Assembly: GCF_003945595.2 (NCBI RefSeq)
Contig: NW_024105087.1
Span: 3,477,001 to 3,541,000, forward strand
Origin: Pipra filicauda
Taxonomy: Eukaryota > Chordata > Aves > Passeriformes > Pipridae
Length of the DNA: 64,000 nt
Direction of reading: 5' to 3'
Every line of letters starts with the position of its first letter. Position 1 is the first letter of the stretch. The position numbers and the translations under genes are program-made. Positions 42,352 to 53,303 of this stretch are shown here, piece after piece. The notes below the pieces were generated by a model. It saw nothing but the letters and a program-made list of their open reading frames with translations, did not search any database and was not told the origin of the DNA.

Positions 42352-45300
42352 CAGAATGGTTTTGAATTTAATTTTGTTAATAGGAAAACAAGATAAAATT
42401 ACTGATCCTCTAGGTCAAATTTTACCTCTGTTATCTATGCTTCATTCTTTTCTGGGTGAGCTTTTAAACTGTTGGCTTGTTTAAAAAAAAAAAATCCATG
42501 AACTGTATGGAAATATTTTATGAACTTGGGGAAAGAAAGTCCTCAGAATATTGCCAGTTGTCATCAACTGAAAATTAATTCATTGAACCCGAACAATTTT
42601 TCAGGAAAGAATTAGAACAGTTCTGAAGTATTTTCCACTTCTTGGCTTTAAATTTAACCGTTATTAAACATAATCAGGCAAAACGAGAGCTTTGCCCATG
42701 TTAAAACATGAGGATTTTCTTGAGCATCAACATTTCTTATTTCTGCATCTCTACAATCCCATCTAATGATAGCAGAGGTAAAAAAACCCACCCAAACAAG
42801 AAAACAGCACTTCAGAGGTCACAGGGAATGTTAGCACTTTGTGTTGAGTTACTCAAACATGTTATTTCCCTCTTTTGTGCGCTAAACTGAAAAGCTTTTG
42901 ATGACTCCAGTAATTTATCTTACCAAGATAAATAATTTTTAATGTACTTAAAATCAAAAGTGTGGCTGTGTTTTTTCTTATAGATCCTCTAGTTAGTGTG
43001 AATAGGTTATATGACAGAAAGGCAGTCTCAGCAGAAGCTGCACAGTTGTGCTTGTTCACAGAGCAGAAGGAGAGTAATCCAGCAGCTTGGTTTTACAGAA
43101 GTAGTCCCCTATGTTACTCTGGCAGTCAGGGAAAAAGGAGCTGTTAGTTTTATTTGTGTACGGTTTTCTGTGGAAATATCTTGACAGCAGGAGGTTAGAA
43201 GGCAAGATGAAATATGGTCTGTCTGCAAGCACATTGATTTATGTGCAAGTGCATACGTGCATAAGAGATGAGCAGTTATATATGTAGAAATGACTAGAAA
43301 GGACCAAGTCCCTGGTATACATTTTTTTGCAAGACTGCATATGGAGAAAGAGCTACTTTTTTTTGATGTTATTCTGCCATTAAAAGTAAAATTTCAGACA
43401 CTGAATTGTGTTTTGTGTTGAATCATAATCTCATACAGAAGCTTTACCGCAGACAATCGCAGCTTTGTATTTGTAAACTAGACTATTTTGCACTTAAATA
43501 GATGTTAATGCATTTGGGAATTACAGCACAGTAAAGGGCTAAATCATAGTTTCTCCATTTCGTTATAATCCAAAAGCATTTTTATTACTATTATTATAAA
43601 GTGCCAGAAACACAGGCAGTCCCTCGCAAACACGTTAAATAGACAAGAGACTAAATTCTGCCCTTGGTTACACTTGTACATCTCCAGTGCAAGGTTGTTA
43701 AGCTGCAGAGCAGTCTCCCCAGGGAAGCCGTTTGAAGAGCCCTGCCATTGTTCTAACAAAGCTCAGGGATAATGTAGCACATGACGAGAGTAAATGAAGA
43801 GTACTTTACTTTAGATTTGGTGGCCTGCCCTCTCCGGCATCTTGCAAACTGAATCTCTATTTCTGGCTGCCTATTTCCATGGATAGCCTCAATCTCCCAA
43901 GCATCCTGTCAGGACAGTGTCAGACAAGGGATGTTGTCTCCTCTTTGCCATTTTCTTGCTTCAACCACGTTATCCCTTGTGATAATTAGACCGTGCCTTC
44001 TTTGAGGAGGCATTTTGACTTCAACTCTTCAAAGTTTACGTGAATGGTTCCTGTAAAATTCTCTCATTCAACAGAGGGCACCCTGCAGGATGGTAAGTAA
44101 TCTTCTGCAATCACATGGACAAGGACTTACCGATGGCTTTAGCTGTGAAGGACTAGAGAAAGCAAGAGAAAGCAATGCTGAGAAGTGCAGATGTGAGACG
44201 TTGCTCCAGGCAGGTCTGCTTCCTGCTGGATTCTAGGTGTAGCAGAGGTCATGGAAACAGCCTCTGAATTGTTCTCTTGAGAGAAGGGTGGAGAGTGAGG
44301 TCTTCAGTGAGAAGTGAAATCAAATTTGTTGGTGATCAAAAGGACAAGAGAGATGCATGTGTTGGAAACAACTGGTACCAATGAGGTCTCTCAGCTCCTC
44401 CCCTTAGCAAATTGCAGTCTTGGTGGAATATCAGCTTCTCAGTCCATCAAATTGCAGTAATCAAGTCTGGAGCTGATCGGAGCATGAGTCACCACTTAAT
44501 TTGCTCATCAGTGGAGGCCAAGTTTTCAAAATGCTTTTAGATGCATTTCCGCAGAGATTTCTGCGAGCCAGTGACCTATAGAGTGACAAGAAAATTAGCA
44601 ATAGCTGCTGCTGAATCAGCCTCTACTCCCTGCCACTTACCCTACTGACCACAGTTTTGGTCAGGGAGGGAAGGTAAATCAAAGGCCTTCGGAATTGCTA
44701 TGCAGAAAAGAGCCCTGCTGAGCTGATCGCAACACCTGGATTTGTTGAGAAACAAAATAACCTGTGAATTTTTAAACTATCTGGTAGGTTCAAATGAGCC
44801 CTGACTGTGTAGCTTGCCCCGCAGAAGCAGGCATGAGATTAAGAAATTGGTTGTGATCCCTGCTCAGAGAGGCAGCCAACACCCAGCAGCTGTAGCACAC
44901 AGAAGAGGCCACACATCTCCTGAGGATCCTGTGCTGGTGCGTATTTATTGCCCACTCTTTACCTGTGTTCAAAATTGCTGCGTGGTGCAACCATTTTTCA
45001 CCCAGTTAGGAAGAAGGAAAAAAGCCTCTGGGTGGTCTCCTCTGTGAGTGGGCACCATCTAATGTAATAGTCACAAAATCAAAGTCTTGCAGATGTTAGC
45101 ATGGTGGGGTTGGTTCATCTCTGTAAGAGAAAACTTAATATTTGTGGTCAGTTTTCTTATGAAGCGATTCAAAATTCTAAGGGAAATCAGCTGCCTTGAA
45201 AGGGAAGAAAATGGCCTTCCTTGAAGGAAAGACAATTTCATTGATAGGATTAAAAAAATTATAGAGGTCATGTGAGAGCTGGCCTTTTGCCAAAATAAAT

Positions 45301-46380
45301 GCAGGAAATAAAATTTGAGAGTCCTGTGACAATAACTGGGTATGAAATTCTATTGACAAAAGCTTTTGCAGTTCTGTGCTCCCGCTGTTTCTTAGCACCC
45401 TGACTGCAGTCCTTCCCTGTTGGTGTCCTTTGTCTGCTGCACTGCCCATCCCCAAGATGTTACAAAATTATTTTATTTCCTGGTACCTTCCCTGTGTAGT
45501 TTTGCCACTTCTTGTCAACACTGTTTGATGAAACACGTGATAAAATGTCTTTTTACCTATCATCAATCTAAGTCCCCCCCCCTTTTTTTTTAACTTCTCC
45601 CAGTTAGCTGTCCCTAACTGAACCTCCTTGTGTCTCACCAAGATGATGCTCTCATCTGCTCTCCGAGCTCTCTTAGAGACTCCATCCTGTAGCCAAGAAA
45701 CCAGGGAAGCTTTCCAAGATGCTGCTTGGGGAAGCAGAACTCGGCTTTTTGTGCTGACACTGAAGAACAGGAACTTTGCCCATGCAAATTATCATTCCTG
45801 TGTTCTTCGTTAGGACTTGCAGCTCCCGTGGAAGGAAACACCCGCATGCACATTGGCCTGCAGCTCACTGCTGTATCCATTGTAGTCACTGTCAGTCCTT
45901 TGGGCAATCCCATACAATTGTTGATACGTTTTGCCAAGTTCTCCAGCAAATTCTTGCTTGTTCCGTTTCACAATATTGTTTTAAATTAGAGACATTTTGG
46001 GAGAACCTCTATTTTTCTGTATAAAAATTGCAAAAAACAATTTTTTTTACTCTATTTTAGGTCACTTTTTGTCTGAAAAATTAGCTGTAATTTCCAAATA
46101 GTGGCTTAGCACTAAAAAAGATGCATGTACTCTATTTGACTCATACGTTCACTCTGCCCCTTCCCCAAACCTCACTTTCAAGTACCTCACAGTGAGTTGC
46201 CTAAAGCCCTTTTTAGAAAACAGCTACAACATCTGTTTAGGTCCAGTTCTCTGATAAATAAAATATAACCCAGAGGCATAATAGCATACTAAAATAAGAG
46301 TATGACACAATTTCAGCCAGCTAATATGGTAACTCTCTTTGATGCAGCTCACGGAGTGTTAATGTGAGAAGCCTGTATCT

Positions 46381-46510
46381 TTCCAGCTCGGCTGCCTGGG
46401 AGCATCGCGCATGGATCTCTCCACGAGCCGGAGCCAAATCCCACAGCGGCGTGAGCAGCAGCGTGGGAGCAGTGCCGTGCCACCCTGTGCTCACAAACTC
46501 CCCGCTTGCT
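46381..46510. promoter_or_regulatory. Small CpG-dense patch
   Basis: About 130 bp with ten CpGs counted by eye (for example ATCGCGC, CACGAGCCGG, AGCGGCGTG) in the middle of AT-rich DNA with almost none. It is too short for a classical CpG island. It could be an orphan regulatory element, a remnant of a GC-rich insertion or a conserved exon. No open frame here was recognised. Confidence 0.3.
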
Positions 46511-48933
46511 GGCCTCTCCAAATGTAAAAACACAGTGGAATTGTGATACGTGAAATTTTGTGCGAGCCAGGGGAACAGAACAGAAGTGTTGTGGTCTGCG
46601 GAGCCTGACTGTTATCATGTTTCTGTTCAGGTAACACGTATTTGTGACATGAAACATTAACATGTAACCTCTCTGATTACAAAGAGCATAAAGAGCTGTG
46701 TAGAGCTATACTATCACACATCAGTGTTCCCAAATAGTCCCATTTTAAGGATCTATTGGGACATTCTTCAAAAAACAAGTAAACTCAAATCTTGCTGGTA
46801 TCAGTTTTTTGAAAGATTTTTAGATAGTTGTTTTTAAAGTAAGGCGCATAGTACACGTAGAAAAACTCTTTTCCATGTGTATCACAATGTATGTTAAACC
46901 ATTACTTTCTGTGCTCTATAATCTAATATTTTACAAATATTTAGGAATGTATTTTCTTATCTAACACTCCACTTCCAATAGCAAACTGCTATTGCTTATC
47001 TGCTTATCTGCTAACTCTCATCCCATTTGAATTTTTAGCTTTGGTAGATGTAAAAATATGCTTCAGTGTATTGCCAGCAGCAGCTTTCTATGTTTAAAAA
47101 ATAAATTTAATGAGAAATTTCAATATTTTCCAATACTAGTGAAAATAAAATTTAGTCTGTTAAGATGGCACAGTGGTATTCTTTGAAAAGCTGCTGCTTT
47201 GGATGTGCTTGGAACTTTTTGTCAGAAGCCCCAGTTTAGGAGTTTATTGTCTTAGTAACAAAATACTAGCTCTGAACAATCCCAGAAGCATAATACATTA
47301 GCAGAAGGAAAACAGTATTTATAGCCAATAATTCAGCTGTTATAAATTATGACTGTAAAGAAAGAGAAAAGTGGTCCTTTTTAAAACTTGCTGCCAGATT
47401 CTGGTTTCAGCGATGCTGAGTAAGGTAAGTAATGTTCTTTTGATTAACAGTCAAGCCTTGAGTGGTTTTCATTTAAAGAAGACTTTATTAAGCTTTTTTC
47501 TCAAATTCATCTTTTTTGTTCTGTTTTGAGCAGACTTCCATCTGAAGAAAACTCTCAATGACTTTTTAGCCTACATTAAATCCCCACTGACAAACAGATG
47601 AGAATTATTATTAATTTGCTCCAAAAAGAACTAATAGGCTTTGCCAAATAAATCATGCAGATCACTAAGTGTGCTATTCATCTCTTCTGCAGATTATTAC
47701 TTAAAAGCCATGATAGTTGTCCTTTAAAAATCAAAAGTCGAATAAGTCCTTTGACTTGAAGTAAAAAATTTGGACTGATGGTTGTCTTGGGCCTGACTAT
47801 TTTTTGGTTTTTTGCAGTTTGGAAAATGAGAGGGCTGGTGAGCACAGGTTCTTGGTGAGTGTGGATTCTTGGCTTCTAGGAAACTCGACCACACGTGGAG
47901 ACTGGAGGTAACTGGTGTGTGTTAATGAATGGTTCAGTTATTTATCCCTGACCAGTATTATGGAGAGCCCCGAGTCTTCTGAGAAGCCAGAAACCACTAG
48001 CAGAGTTGAACTCTTTCACATCACCTTTGCCAGTGCGTGTCCATGTGTCTGTGTGTCACAGTCCAGCGCCCAGTCCAGGTCCTGAAGTATTCAAGTATCT
48101 TCCACAGTTTCAGTTCCTTCTGTTTTGAAAGTAGTAGATACTTTGTGCTCCTCTTGTCTTTCAAGAGTACCTTGTAGGTAATTATGTGATATTATTAGCT
48201 GTTTGTTGATTTGAGCTTAGTTGGTACAGTCACTTGTGATTCTGCAGCACACGCTTCATCATCTCTTTGGTTTTTTCCTAATTAATTGAAGAGTCTGATC
48301 ACCCACTTCCAACTAGTTTTTAAGTACCCTCAATTATTTTTTTGTTTGGGAATTGATTTAGAGTGGGAACATGTGTCAGCTAACTGTGAGACATAATACC
48401 ACAAAACCGTATGAATTAACAAATACTAGTATGTACTTAGCATGTATCCTAGATACCAGTGTTTATACAAACACACAAAGGATGCTGCTACAGGCTGAAA
48501 TTAGAAGCAGCAACAATGTAGTTTATCCAAGTCAATATTTCTCTAGTAAAATTCAGTTCAGCATGAGGCATACATCCCATTCAAACTGTTCAGCATCTTC
48601 ACCAACAACAGGACTTTCTAGATGACCCTTATGCCAGTAGAAGTTGTGGTTGTACTACTCAATTAACATTCAGCGTGAGGTATTTCTCCAAATGCTTTGA
48701 CCACATCCTTTTAATTTCTCCTGTTTGTCATTAAAATGACGTATTATAAATTCACCAAGTCATGCAAACCAGCACCATTTTGTTTCATGGGCACACTGTA
48801 AATTTTCACAGGAAAAAATGTGTTTACAAACACTAGGGCTGTTTGAACATTAATTGTTGTTATCTTTCAGTATCTTCCATCCATGAAGTTTAGCTACTTC
48901 TTAATATCAAAAATCCAGCTGTACAGGCACCAG

Positions 48934-48958
48934 AAAACAAACAAACAAACAAAAAAAA
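48934..48958. repeat. (AAAC)n simple repeat
   Basis: AAAACAAACAAACAAACAAAAAAAA, a short tetranucleotide run ending in poly(A). Confidence 0.85.
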
Positions 48959-50760
48959 GTAGGAGAGAGGAGGAGGGGAGAAATCCGTTTGTGGCCTTTG
49001 GTGGTTTTTTTACTCAGAATATTGTACCTTCATAAATTATTAAATGTCTCTTCCTTTTAAAATATATTGAGCTCTTATTTTTATGTGGATGGGTATTACA
49101 ACACCAGAAATTCAACCTCTCACTGAGAAAAAAGGTGATCATAAGAATGGAAATACTATTCAGCCAAGTAAGACCAATGCAAATGCAAACCTTTTGCCAA
49201 CTCCTTGAAAGAGATCTGAAGTGTAAACACATGGGGCCTACATTTCCCAAAATAAGAAATGGTGACAGATGCTCAGCTGGCGCTGACACATCAGGTAACC
49301 ATCACTCTGGGAGGACAGGTGCTCTCTGGAAACTATTCATTTTTGAAAAGATTGAAAAAAGAACACTCAAACACTGAGGTGCCCAAAAATTAATTTGGTT
49401 TGCAGCTACGGATTTTGCCTTTTTCTCAAGTCTCATTCTTTCTTCTTTGTGGCTTTTCTTCCTTGCTCTGTCTGAAACCAGAAAAAAGGGGGTAAAAACC
49501 CCAATTGGACTAGAATAATGGGTATATTCACATATTAGTTGTATATTTCCTTATCAGTCAGCAGGTTAATTTTTAGATGCTGTTTTGATTACATCTTTTC
49601 TTTTCTTTGGTTGGTTGGTTAAAGGTTTTCCAGAGGTTTTTAAAATATACTTTACACACAGCAGAGAGACTGTGAGTGGAAAATGCAACTTTGATTCTGC
49701 CCTATTCTTCTGGCCACATACCAAAATGCTTCATTTTGCTCTGGTGAGAGAGGCAGTAGTGAAATGAAAACATGCTTTTCAGTGGAGAAAGCCATAACTT
49801 TATTTCTAGTCCACATCTCCCAGCATTGGATCTTGTTATGTTTTTGGCTTCAGGAAGGCTGAAAGATGGCTGTAGGAGGACTTAGAGCTCTGGGTAGCTG
49901 GATGGGCATTAAAAATGGCCAAGAATATCCTGGATGATGGAAAGAGAGGATTTTGCACCATATTTTTTGCAAATTTTGCCTAGCTCTGTACTTTCCAGCA
50001 GCAGAGTGTGTCTTATGCAGACAGTCCATTGAAAAGCCTATGCCTTGACTTGCATAGTCTACAAAATTCAAAATGGAAATTACATGGAAAGTAGGATGCA
50101 ACTAAGGTATCAAGAGATTGTGTTGTTTTCCAAGAGCTGTGTTGGAAGGCACATTGAAGCAGCTGGGAAAGAGATCTTTGACATTTTCATACTCTTTATC
50201 TTACTGTAGTGAAGAGCAGGGATTGCAAGTGGATTTATTCACAGGGACGATGTTATCAGTCTGTGGGACAGCCCTGCAGACTGAAAACTGCAATAAGCTG
50301 TGGAAATTTCTGAGCTACCTTTAAACAAACAGCTTGGGTATCAGGAGCACCCTGGTGTGGCCACGTAGAGCTGAGTGCAGCCTAATTTCATCTGTTTATT
50401 ATGTGCAACAGGCATGGAAAGCAAAGCTAGATTTTGTCAGATATATCTCAATGCTTCTTAATAACATGCTTTCATCAGTGTTTTCTCTATGCCTTGTTCT
50501 TTGTAAGCAGTACTTAGAAGTTGATAGTCCTTCAGAGAGAGTGCTGACTGCAGCTGAGGAGTAATCCTAGAGAGCAGTGAAACAGATATCTTCCGTTTTA
50601 GATACTCGGGCCCAAATGCCACACGTACATGACTGAATGAACTTATACTCAGGTACTACATGATAGGACAAGTCAGTCAAATTTTCATACTTTAAAGAAT
50701 AAAAGCAAAATTGTCCATCTTGTCAGTTAATTGATCTGTGCTTTCCTCTGCCCCAGGGCC

Positions 50761-51111
50761 TGTGCACCCTCATCCTGCAAGCAGCGCTGCCTACAAGAAA
50801 GCTGGAGAGGGACTTTTTATAAGGGTGAGTATTGATAGGACTCACCTATCAAGGGGGAATGGCTTTAAAGTGAAAGAGGGTAGGTTTAGATTAAATATTA
50901 GAAAGAAATTCTTTACTGTGAGGCACTGGAACAGGTTGCCCAGAGAAGTTGTGGATGCCCCATCCCTGGCATTGTTCAAGGCCAGATTGGACAGGGCTTT
51001 GAGCAACCTGGTCTAGTGCAAGGTGTTCCTGCCCATGGCAGGGGGGTTGGAACTGGGTGATCACTAAGGTCCCTTCCGACCAAAACCATTCTATGGTTCT
51101 GTGGTTCTGTG
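50761..51111 (+). mobile_element. CR1 LINE 3' end immediately upstream of ACR
   Basis: The copy includes GCTGGAGAGGGACTTTTTAT, AATGGCTTTAAAGTGAAAGAG, CACTGGAACAGGTTGCCCAG and CATGGCAGGGGGGTTGGAAC. It ends with tandem TTCTATGG/TTCTGTGG/TTCTGTG at 51,090-51,111. This is a well-preserved avian CR1 3' end of about 350 bp, in + orientation. It contains a 9-bp insertion that forms interleaved inverted repeats (50,825-50,852). Its end lies only 65 bp before a CRE-like site of the acrosin gene, so it may form part of that promoter. Confidence 0.92.
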
Positions 51112-51278
51112 TTGCTCCTGCTCCCTCCCCCATGCCAGAGGCCCCAGTGCCCAGAGCACGGATCAGGCCGCTCTGTGACATCAGCCCCAGGGCCGCGAGC
51201 GCTATGGGCACCGCGTTGGTGGCCGCGCTGCTGCGAGGAACCCTCACTTCTGGCAGCTGATGTGTGCTGCTGGCAACT
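51112..51278 (+). promoter_or_regulatory. ACR: ACR proximal promoter / 5'UTR
   Basis: This GC-rich segment between the CR1 end and the acrosin start contains about eight CpGs. A CRE-like octamer TGACATCA (51,176-51,183) differs by one base from the consensus TGACGTCA used by CREB/CREM factors in post-meiotic germ cells. There is no obvious TATA box. A 19-codon uORF (51,204-51,260, purine at -3 and G at +4) overlaps a second out-of-frame ATG (51,260) through TGATG. Both precede the real start at 51,279. Whether they lie in the mRNA depends on the unknown transcription start. Confidence 0.45.
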
Positions 51279-51349
51279 ATGCTTCTGCTCTGCCTCCTCG
51301 TCCTGCTGGCCGCCTGCAGGCCTGCACTGGGCACGTGGAACACCTGCGG
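51279..51349 (+). CDS. ACR: Acrosin-like serine protease, exon 1
   Basis: Acrosin is a trypsin-like protease stored as a zymogen in the sperm acrosome and used in sperm passage through egg coats. Exon 1 (71 nt) encodes MLLLCLLVLLAACRPALG, a hydrophobic signal peptide, then TWNTC of the light chain, ending in a split Gly codon before donor GTACAG. I chose the ATG at 51,279 because only this frame gives a signal peptide and joins exon 2; it has A at -3. The five exons (51,279-54,047) total 1434 nt, predicting 477 residues against about 420 in mammalian acrosin. The five-exon layout matches mammalian ACR as I know it, so this is not a retrocopy. It could be an acrosin paralogue rather than the one-to-one orthologue. 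Confidence 0.88.
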
Positions 51350-51612
51350 GTACAGAGCCCTGGGCTCTGGGAGGGAGTTTGGGCAACGTCTTGGGGGTCC
51401 CCTGGAGGGGGCTCCCTTGTCCCCTGTGGCCACACCGCAGCTTTCCAAACCCCACGGGGGAGCCTCAGTTCCTTGCCAGCGGCCAGGTGCTGGGGTGGAC
51501 AGACACACAGCCCACAGGCTTCCCTGGCCTGCTCCGTGCAATGCCTTGTGGGGAGGGCAGACGGCTGAGCTTCAGCCCAAGCAGCAGCAAGCCACGGAGC
51601 AGGGCATAATGA

Positions 51613-51834
<222 letters not shown>

Positions 51835-52188
51835 TAAGGAGGACTAGGGACCAGGGATATCCCCACACCACCAGTAGGTGCCCTGTTGGCAGCACCACGT
51901 GCTGCTCCCACCTCGTTTCCTTGCAGTGTGCCCAGTGCCTGGGCACTGCAGACCTCAGCTGAGATTGCTCAGGAGAAGGCTGAGCTCATGCCACTGCTTC
52001 CTAGCAGCCTCCAGCTGACATTTCCAGAGCCTAAGGCATGCTAGAGCAGCCTGTTAGACTGTTAAAGCAGTCACAGACTCCGCAGTGCTGCTTTCCTCTC
52101 TGCCTTGAGAAACAGAAGCCTGTCAGCTGCTGAGCTGCCGCAGCTCAAGGCTCTGCTCGCTCTCACCCTCCTTCCATTTGCCCTCTAG

Positions 52189-52454
52189 AAACATCAGCAC
52201 TATGCGCGTGGTGATCGGGGCCACCCAGCTGACCGAGCTGGGCCCTGGGGCCGAAGTGCGCCAGATCCAGCGGCTGCTGGTTCACGAGAACTACAATGCT
52301 GCCGACCAGAGCAACGACATTGCGCTGCTGGAACTGGACCGGCCTGCCGAGTGCAACCTCTACGTCCAGCTGGGCTGTGTGCCCAATGCCACGGTGGATG
52401 TGTCAGAGCTGGAGACCTGCTATGTCGCTGGCTGGGGTGCCACCACTGCAAGAG
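52189..52454 (+). CDS. ACR: Acrosin-like protease, exon 3 (catalytic Asp)
   Basis: This 266-nt exon lies between CCCTCTAG and G|GTAGGT. It starts by completing Arg93, then NISTMRVVIGATQLTELG and so on, and carries NDIALLELDRP with catalytic Asp136. It also has the CYVAGWGATT motif typical of trypsin-fold proteases. Sequons occur at Asn94 (NIS) and Asn159 (NAT). It ends one base into codon 182. The following 234-nt intron has no in-frame stop. Confidence 0.95.
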
Positions 52455-52688
52455 GTAGGTCCCCCAAAAAGGCAGGGCAAGCTCAACACACTGGGGAGAT
52501 GGGTTGGGCTTCCCAACAGCAGAGCCCAAAGCCAGAATCAGGCTGCCCACTCCCTAAGGGTGGACAGAAGGGACATAGTGCTCCAGTGCCTCTCCAGAGG
52601 CAAAACCAGGCCCTAGGGAGGGGGATCACCCACAGTCATAGGAGGAGAACTGGCAGAAAGCTGCTGGATATTCTTTCTGTGCTCACAG

Positions 52689-52834
52689 CTCAAAAATCAA
52701 GTGATATCCTGCAGGAGGCCCAGGTCCACCTCATCAATGTCCAGCTCTGTAACAGCAGCGATTGGTACGCTGGGGATGTCCACACCCACAACTTGTGTGC
52801 TGGCCATCCAGAGGGAGGCATTGACACCTGCCAG
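52689..52834 (+). CDS. ACR: Acrosin-like protease, exon 4 (S1 pocket)
   Basis: This 146-nt exon lies between GTGCTCACAG and CAG|GTAGGA. It encodes AQKSSDILQEAQVHLINVQL, then CNSSDWYAGDV, HNLCAGHPEGG and IDTCQ. CNS-WY and LCAG-P-G-IDTCQ are close to mammalian acrosin. Asp227, six residues before the catalytic Ser, gives trypsin-like (Arg/Lys) specificity. A third sequon sits at Asn203. The exon ends in phase 0. Confidence 0.95.
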
Positions 52835-53303
52835 GTAGGAGTATGTGATGAGCCACTTGGCCCCCAGCAGCACAGGCAGCCCCATCACCACCACCCAAAC
52901 ACAGCCCAGTGTGGGCTTGATCTGGCCCTGGTTCCCCACTGCTGCTGTAGCTTCCCTCTCTTTTCCCATCTGTGGGGCCTTGCCCAGTGCCCTCCTTGTC
53001 CCAGAGGTCTGGCACTCTGCCCAGAAAGCCCAGCTAATGCTCTTGGCAGCCCAGAGGTCCAGATCCTGACCCTGAAACATCCATCCTTTGCGCATCCAGG
53101 ATCATTGTGCAGAGATAAGAGAGAGCCCAACCTCACAGGCCCCCAACCCACTCCCAGCCAAGCTTCCGGAGGCTCCAGCACCAGTTCAGAGCCCCAGTTC
53201 TGTGCTGGGAATACAGCTCTGATAGGGGCTCTGAGAGAGGAGACAGCCCTAGTGCTGACAGGGGCCACCCATCACCACCTTAATCCTCTCTGCTCCGCTG
53301 CAG

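Larger units (their letters stand above)
39734..42370 (+). other. SLC10A7: SLC10A7 3'UTR (3' end approximate)
   Basis: Non-coding sequence after the SLC10A7 stop. It contains a TA microsatellite (39,844-39,862), a degenerate palindrome (41,086-41,154) and a moderately GC-rich stretch (41,420-41,600). Poly(A) signals at 40,778 and 42,346 give possible UTR lengths of about 1.05 or 2.6 kb; another AATAAA occurs at 41,383. Which is used cannot be decided from sequence. Confidence 0.6.
42371..50760. other. Intergenic AT-rich DNA
   Basis: No gene, exon or well-defined transposon was recognised. Local items are a CpG-dense patch at 46,381-46,510 and an AAAC simple repeat at 48,934-48,958. The low GC content contrasts with the abrupt rise just after 50,760. 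Confidence 0.7.

Noticed and set aside
50891..51541. 216- and 159-codon minus-strand frames over the CR1 and ACR exon 1
   Set aside because: They are shadows of GC-rich CR1 and acrosin sequence. No domain, and they run through a repeat.
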